Origin: Pararge aegeria
Lineage: Eukaryota; Arthropoda; Insecta; Lepidoptera; Nymphalidae
Assembly (NCBI RefSeq): GCF_905163445.1
Contig: NC_053195.1
Location: 9,600,501-9,664,500, forward strand
Reading direction: 5' to 3'
Length of the DNA stretch: 64,000 nucleotides
Positions 60,411 through 64,000 of this stretch are shown here, one piece after another. Both the position numbers and the translations under genes were made by a program. Within the stretch, counting starts at the first letter, position 1. Each line of letters opens with the position of its first letter. The notes beneath the pieces are model-generated. The model searched no databases. It had not been told where the DNA came from and worked only from the letters and a program-made list of their open reading frames with translations.

Positions 60411-60820
60411 TGGAGGGTAGAGGTAAGGAGGATCATCTGTGTATATGAAAAAGTGTCCGTCAAAATGTATTAAATTAGGATGGCGCCACATTTGCATCAA
60501 GGTAACTCTTAAAAGAAGCGCCAAATATTGTTAGAGTAGGCTTGAAAAATAAACAAGGAAGTAAGGTTATATTTACAACAATATTTTGTACAACGTAAGT
60601 TGTTGAAATTCTCAATAATTAACTACTTTAGTCGATAATGACATTAAATTTTTTAACTCGGCATACTTCAATTCATCTACGATTGCTACATTCATACCAT
60701 ACCCTGTGCATCCACCAGCGCCATTGTGGAGGATTTTTGAACTGTTATTTAGCGCATACAACTGGACACTTTTTCAACTTTTCTCCCATATAAGATGACT
60801 CTCCTTACCTCTACCCTCCA
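60411..60820. mobile_element. MITE copy 2, TA-flanked (Tc1/mariner-like)
   Basis: Ends TGGAGGGTAGAGGTAAGGAG and CTCCTTACCTCTACCCTCCA are flanked by TA, and the inner sequence matches copy 1 (15695-16126). Slightly outside the TA, GTGGAAAAT occurs on both sides (60401-60409 and 60823-60831). This could be a longer target duplication or a chance repeat. Confidence 0.85.
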
Positions 60821-61295
60821 TAGTGGAAAATTCGCTTGCAGCGGGGGTACAAGAATGCTATCAAGTAGCAGCCAGCTCTAGTTTGACAATGGTCCGTCGA
60901 TTAAGACAATATTCATTTCGTGAAAAAATCAAAAATTATTTCGAAATGCTAATACATCCTGTGACCTCTAAAAATAAATGTAACTGTTCGCATTTTTCTC
61001 GAATCAAATTTAAGTGATTCCGTTGTGACACATATTTAAAATAAATGCTAACGAATAAATAGAAATAGCCATGTATTTGATGCATACCATATCCATTTGG
61101 GATTTCCTTCCTTATGGCAGGAAAATGGTTCTGCCAAGTAATTCTCAATCTGATGATTTTTGGAAGACCTTTAACTCAATAATTAGTACCTACCTAAATC
61201 AAAGTTCCTTTGATTCGGTTTTTGTTTGTTAATTACAAAAAACTCCATGGCCATATCTTTTCTACTATGACCACATTAAAATGGTCCGAACATTG

Positions 61296-63434
61296 TCACA
61301 TGTTCTCTGTATGGTCTTGTAAGACAATTTCTTCATCGCTTCTTGGTTGCTCTGCTCTTTCCAGGTTTATATGGCTGAAATAAATAAACCTTTTTTAGAA
61401 TCTATCTTTTCGGAGATATGTGCGTTTTAAAATTATGGCGCGTGAAGTTTACAAATCCGCACTTGGTAGTGTGGTAGACTACAGCAACCCTTTTCTGAGA
61501 GGAAACCCATGCCCTGCGGTGGGCATATGATGATGATGTGGCCTAGTCACTAGTCAGTAGTCGCAACATCAAATGTTAGTTGATTTTAATTTATGAACTC
61601 TTACTTTAGCAATGATTACATACCTCAGCCTATCAGTTAGATCATCAATTGTGTGGATAGGTTGAGCAACTGTTGTACTATCATCCTGAATGGTATCAAT
61701 TGTTACATTTGCTAATAATATTATATCATTTTCATGCTCTACATTTTCTATGTTATTTGTATGAACATCACTAGTATTATCTAAATCTTCAGATTGTCTT
61801 GTATCAATAATTTTTATCCCTGCAATACCTGTCAAGAAATTTTCAAAAAATCTTGTTAAATTTCTATAAAAAGTACACATACTATTACTGAAATGAATAC
61901 TACATATATACCTCAAATAAGAAAAATATACTAAATAAACTAATAAAAGTCTTGAAAGTTTTTACAGGGATGATGACTAGACATTTTTGCTGTCTTATGT
62001 GTGTATTTAGCTTAAAAACAAAATTTTGTCTAAAGGCGTCAGCATACAACATGATATAAAGTTGGACGGCATTAAAAAAAAAAAAAAACTTATCCTTCAA
62101 TTACGAAGGTGTTTAAGACCAGAAAACACACAGAATAGAAGAGGAAGTACGTGCAGATTCCGGCGACGAGATTTTGTTTTTTGAAGCATCACGTGCAGTA
62201 GGTACCTTTAGAGGGTAGTGTCGGTAAATCCCTTTTTACTCGGCGGCGTTTAGTGGGATCACTGCGACGGAATTGAACATTATTTTGAAAATCCACACAG
62301 TACAATGTGCCTGCTAATAGTAGCAAGCACTCTGTTTCATTAGAGTTGTAGGCAGATTCGAGGTCGACATTACTTCGCTCATCATATTTCCACCAACCTG
62401 TAAGGGAGGTATAAATTAATAATTATTAATGGGCATAGATTTCTGACATATTGAGGTTATAGAAATAATTTTTCGGATTTAGTATATGCTTTTATTGGAT
62501 TCCTTGCAATCCGTACTTGGTCATTGAGTTTGACTACAGCCTGAACCCTCTTGATTCTGAGATGAGGCCTGTGCCCTGTTGTGGGCTCATAAAGATAACA
62601 ATGATGATATAATTACATTAATATGAAATTATAATAATATTAATGCTAGAGTGTCTGTTTGTTTGTTACCAATGTTTTTTGGCTCAGCCCATGTGCAAAT
62701 CTCGATGGATTCAGTACATCTATACTTTCTAGCAGATTTAAAAATATTGCCTTTATCTACACAGCTACACTGATCTTGACAAAATTTTATACAGAAATAG
62801 TTTTCATCCTAAATAATAATATAGGATACTATTACGAAAACTAACCCTGCTGGATTGAAAAAAAAACACAGATGAAAAAGTGGACTTGCAGTGGTGAATG
62901 TCTTGTTTCATAATGTATGAAGATGATGACAATAATAATCATTATTAGATCGATAAGTGAGTATCCACATATTTATAACCACTGCTAGGTCTATATTGTA
63001 TTTATTCTTATACAATTGATTAATCATTTAAAGCTGCATATTAACTTTATAACTATAAATCTCTTTTATAAATAATTGATACATTTCATACCATTTCGTC
63101 CCTCATAATACCAGTGATATTTTTCATTTTCAGGTTCCAAAATTTCATCTGTTTTCACGTTATCTAATAAAACTGGATGGTCAAAGTAGTCTGCTGGTAT
63201 GGGTGTACGGCATATTGCACACTTTTTGCTTAGTAAGGCAATACCCTGTTAATGATTAACAGCATTACACATCAAATGGGTTAACATAGACTTGCAGAAG
63301 AAAATTTGTTTGTTTGTTTGTTAAATGAAATCTTAATGTTAATCTCACCTTCACACACAGGAAACAGAATATATGACCACATGGTAACTTTGCAGGATGA
63401 TGATATTTTTGTAAACAAATTGCACAGTCTTGTT
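61296..63434 (-). CDS. RNF146: E3 ubiquitin ligase RNF146 (RING + WWE), N-terminus missing
   Basis: RNF146 binds poly(ADP-ribose) through WWE and ubiquitinates PARsylated targets such as axin, acting with tankyrase. Five exons on - join in frame: 63434-63349, 63245-63092, 62397-62206, 61828-61624 and 61374-61296. The RING has CAICLQKYHHPAKLPCGHIF, CFLCVK and CAICR, all expected Cys/His ligands. The WWE domain begins HWYYEGRNGWWKYDERSN and ends at KRRRVKRDLPTLPSKGIAG, close to the vertebrate protein. The tail is acidic and disordered and ends DHTENM. The start codon is not found: the first visible exon opens in phase 1, so an upstream exon must supply the N-terminus (see 63593-63629). Two family D repeat tails lie in introns (61459-61542 and 62505-62612). 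Confidence 0.93.
61459..61542 (+). repeat. LINE 3' tail, family D, in RNF146 intron
   Basis: CGCACTTGGTAGTGTGGTAG, GAGAGGAAACCCATGCCCTG, CGGTGGGCATATGATGATGA. Confidence 0.55.
62505..62612 (+). repeat. LINE 3' tail, family D, in RNF146 intron
   Basis: CCGTACTTGGTCATTGAGTT, GATGAGGCCTGTGCCCTGTT and GTGGGCTCATAAAGATAACA, then a GATGAT end. Confidence 0.55.
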
Positions 63435-63592
63435 CTGTAATTGTAAGATAATCATTGTTATAGGTTTAGTTCTGGTGCCTGGGTAATGTACACTAAGATA
63501 TATATAACTAGCACCATTGAAGAATAGGTTTATTTTTTAATGATAAAGGATGAACTACAATATAATCAGGGGGGGAAATGCACAATACTTAC

Positions 63593-63629
63593 TTATAAAT
63601 CTATTCTGATAGAATATAGCTAAAGGAAG
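63593..63629 (-). other. Candidate RNF146 micro-exon
   Basis: A 37-base segment lies between a TTTTTCCAG acceptor and a GTAAGT donor. It would read LPLAIFYQNRFI and end in phase 1, as the next exon (63434) requires. It has no ATG, so a further exon would still be needed. The only support is splice signals plus phase. Confidence 0.25.
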
Positions 63630-64000
63630 CTGGAAAAATCTAATTTTTATTCAATACTTGAGGAAGAAGTTAATGTCTCTAATATATGATAATCATAACA
63701 ATTAAGTTGTGGCCAATCACTAATATGCAATATACAACAAAAGAACAAAATTAACACTTGGGCAGAGAATTAAAGCATAGTCTGACAGGCTAGTTCTACA
63801 AAAAAAGAGAAGCCAAGTAAGAGCCTAAGCCAAGCCACAAATAAGAAACCAACCCAGAATACCACTTTTACAAGAAATATGCCAAATACATGAGATATGC
63901 AGGTTCCATTAATTGTTTATGACATTGGATCTTACTTGTGAGGTATTGTTATTTACTCCAATTGTATTAAATCTCTAAAGATAGACTTTGGAAAAAAGAT
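63630..64000. other. Upstream of visible RNF146 exons
   Basis: AT-rich. No ATG-bearing exon with the right phase was found, so the gene probably starts beyond the window. Confidence 0.35.

Larger units (their letters stand above)
58838..61295. other. Intergenic between mRpL36 and RNF146
   Basis: Holds three hairpins (59259, 59752, 60281), a broken open frame (60013-60280), MITE copy 2 (60411-60820) and AT-rich filler. The non-coding first exon of mRpL36 should be here but was not identified. Confidence 0.4.

Overview
This window is AT-rich, intron-containing animal DNA, almost certainly from a moth or butterfly and plausibly a nymphalid. The gene set (prefoldin, NHE8, acyl-protein thioesterase, OSER1-like, UBALD-like, REXO5-like, RIDA, mRpL36, RNF146) is ordinary metazoan. 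The repeats are of types I recognise as lepidopteran: tRNA-headed SINEs, 5'-truncated LINE tails ending in short AT-rich repeats, a Helitron ending in CTAG, and TA-flanked MITEs. No ribosome-binding sites or operons exist here; genes were rebuilt by hand from splice sites and reading-frame phase.

Layout, left to right. The 3' end of prefoldin subunit 4 runs on + (1-716). After a repeat-rich stretch with a Helitron (2479-2865) comes a complete seven-exon Na+/H+ exchanger 8 gene on - (7185-15318), with a MITE just upstream of its start. A five-exon acyl-protein thioesterase gene on - (18236-22643) uses one GC-AG intron and carries a Ty3/gypsy fossil in its last intron. A single coding exon of an OSER1-like gene follows on + (25146-25763). 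The 10 kb from 25.8 to 36.0 kb is mostly repeats but contains a possible small two-exon membrane-protein gene (31072-31877). UBALD-like (-, 36012-39964) and REXO5-like (+, 41314-43156) are head to head, about 1.35 kb apart.

Next is a three-exon gene on - (45962-48930) for a 167-residue acidic protein. It starts Met-Gly-Cys and contains a helix that resembles the PKA-anchoring helix of AKAPs. It lies near two opposed copies of one LINE family. RIDA (-, 50388-54098) follows, then a 2.1 kb LINE copy (55333-57484), mitochondrial ribosomal protein L36 (-, 58508-58834), a second copy of the MITE (60411-60820), and RNF146 with RING and WWE domains (-, 61296-63434, N-terminus not found).

The genes do not form a pathway; most are housekeeping functions in separate compartments. 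I see no CRISPR array, tRNA or rRNA gene, or unusual multi-gene system. The most interesting items are the AKAP-like membrane-anchor candidate, the small membrane-protein candidate, ten near-perfect short hairpins scattered through non-coding DNA, and the matching MITE pair.
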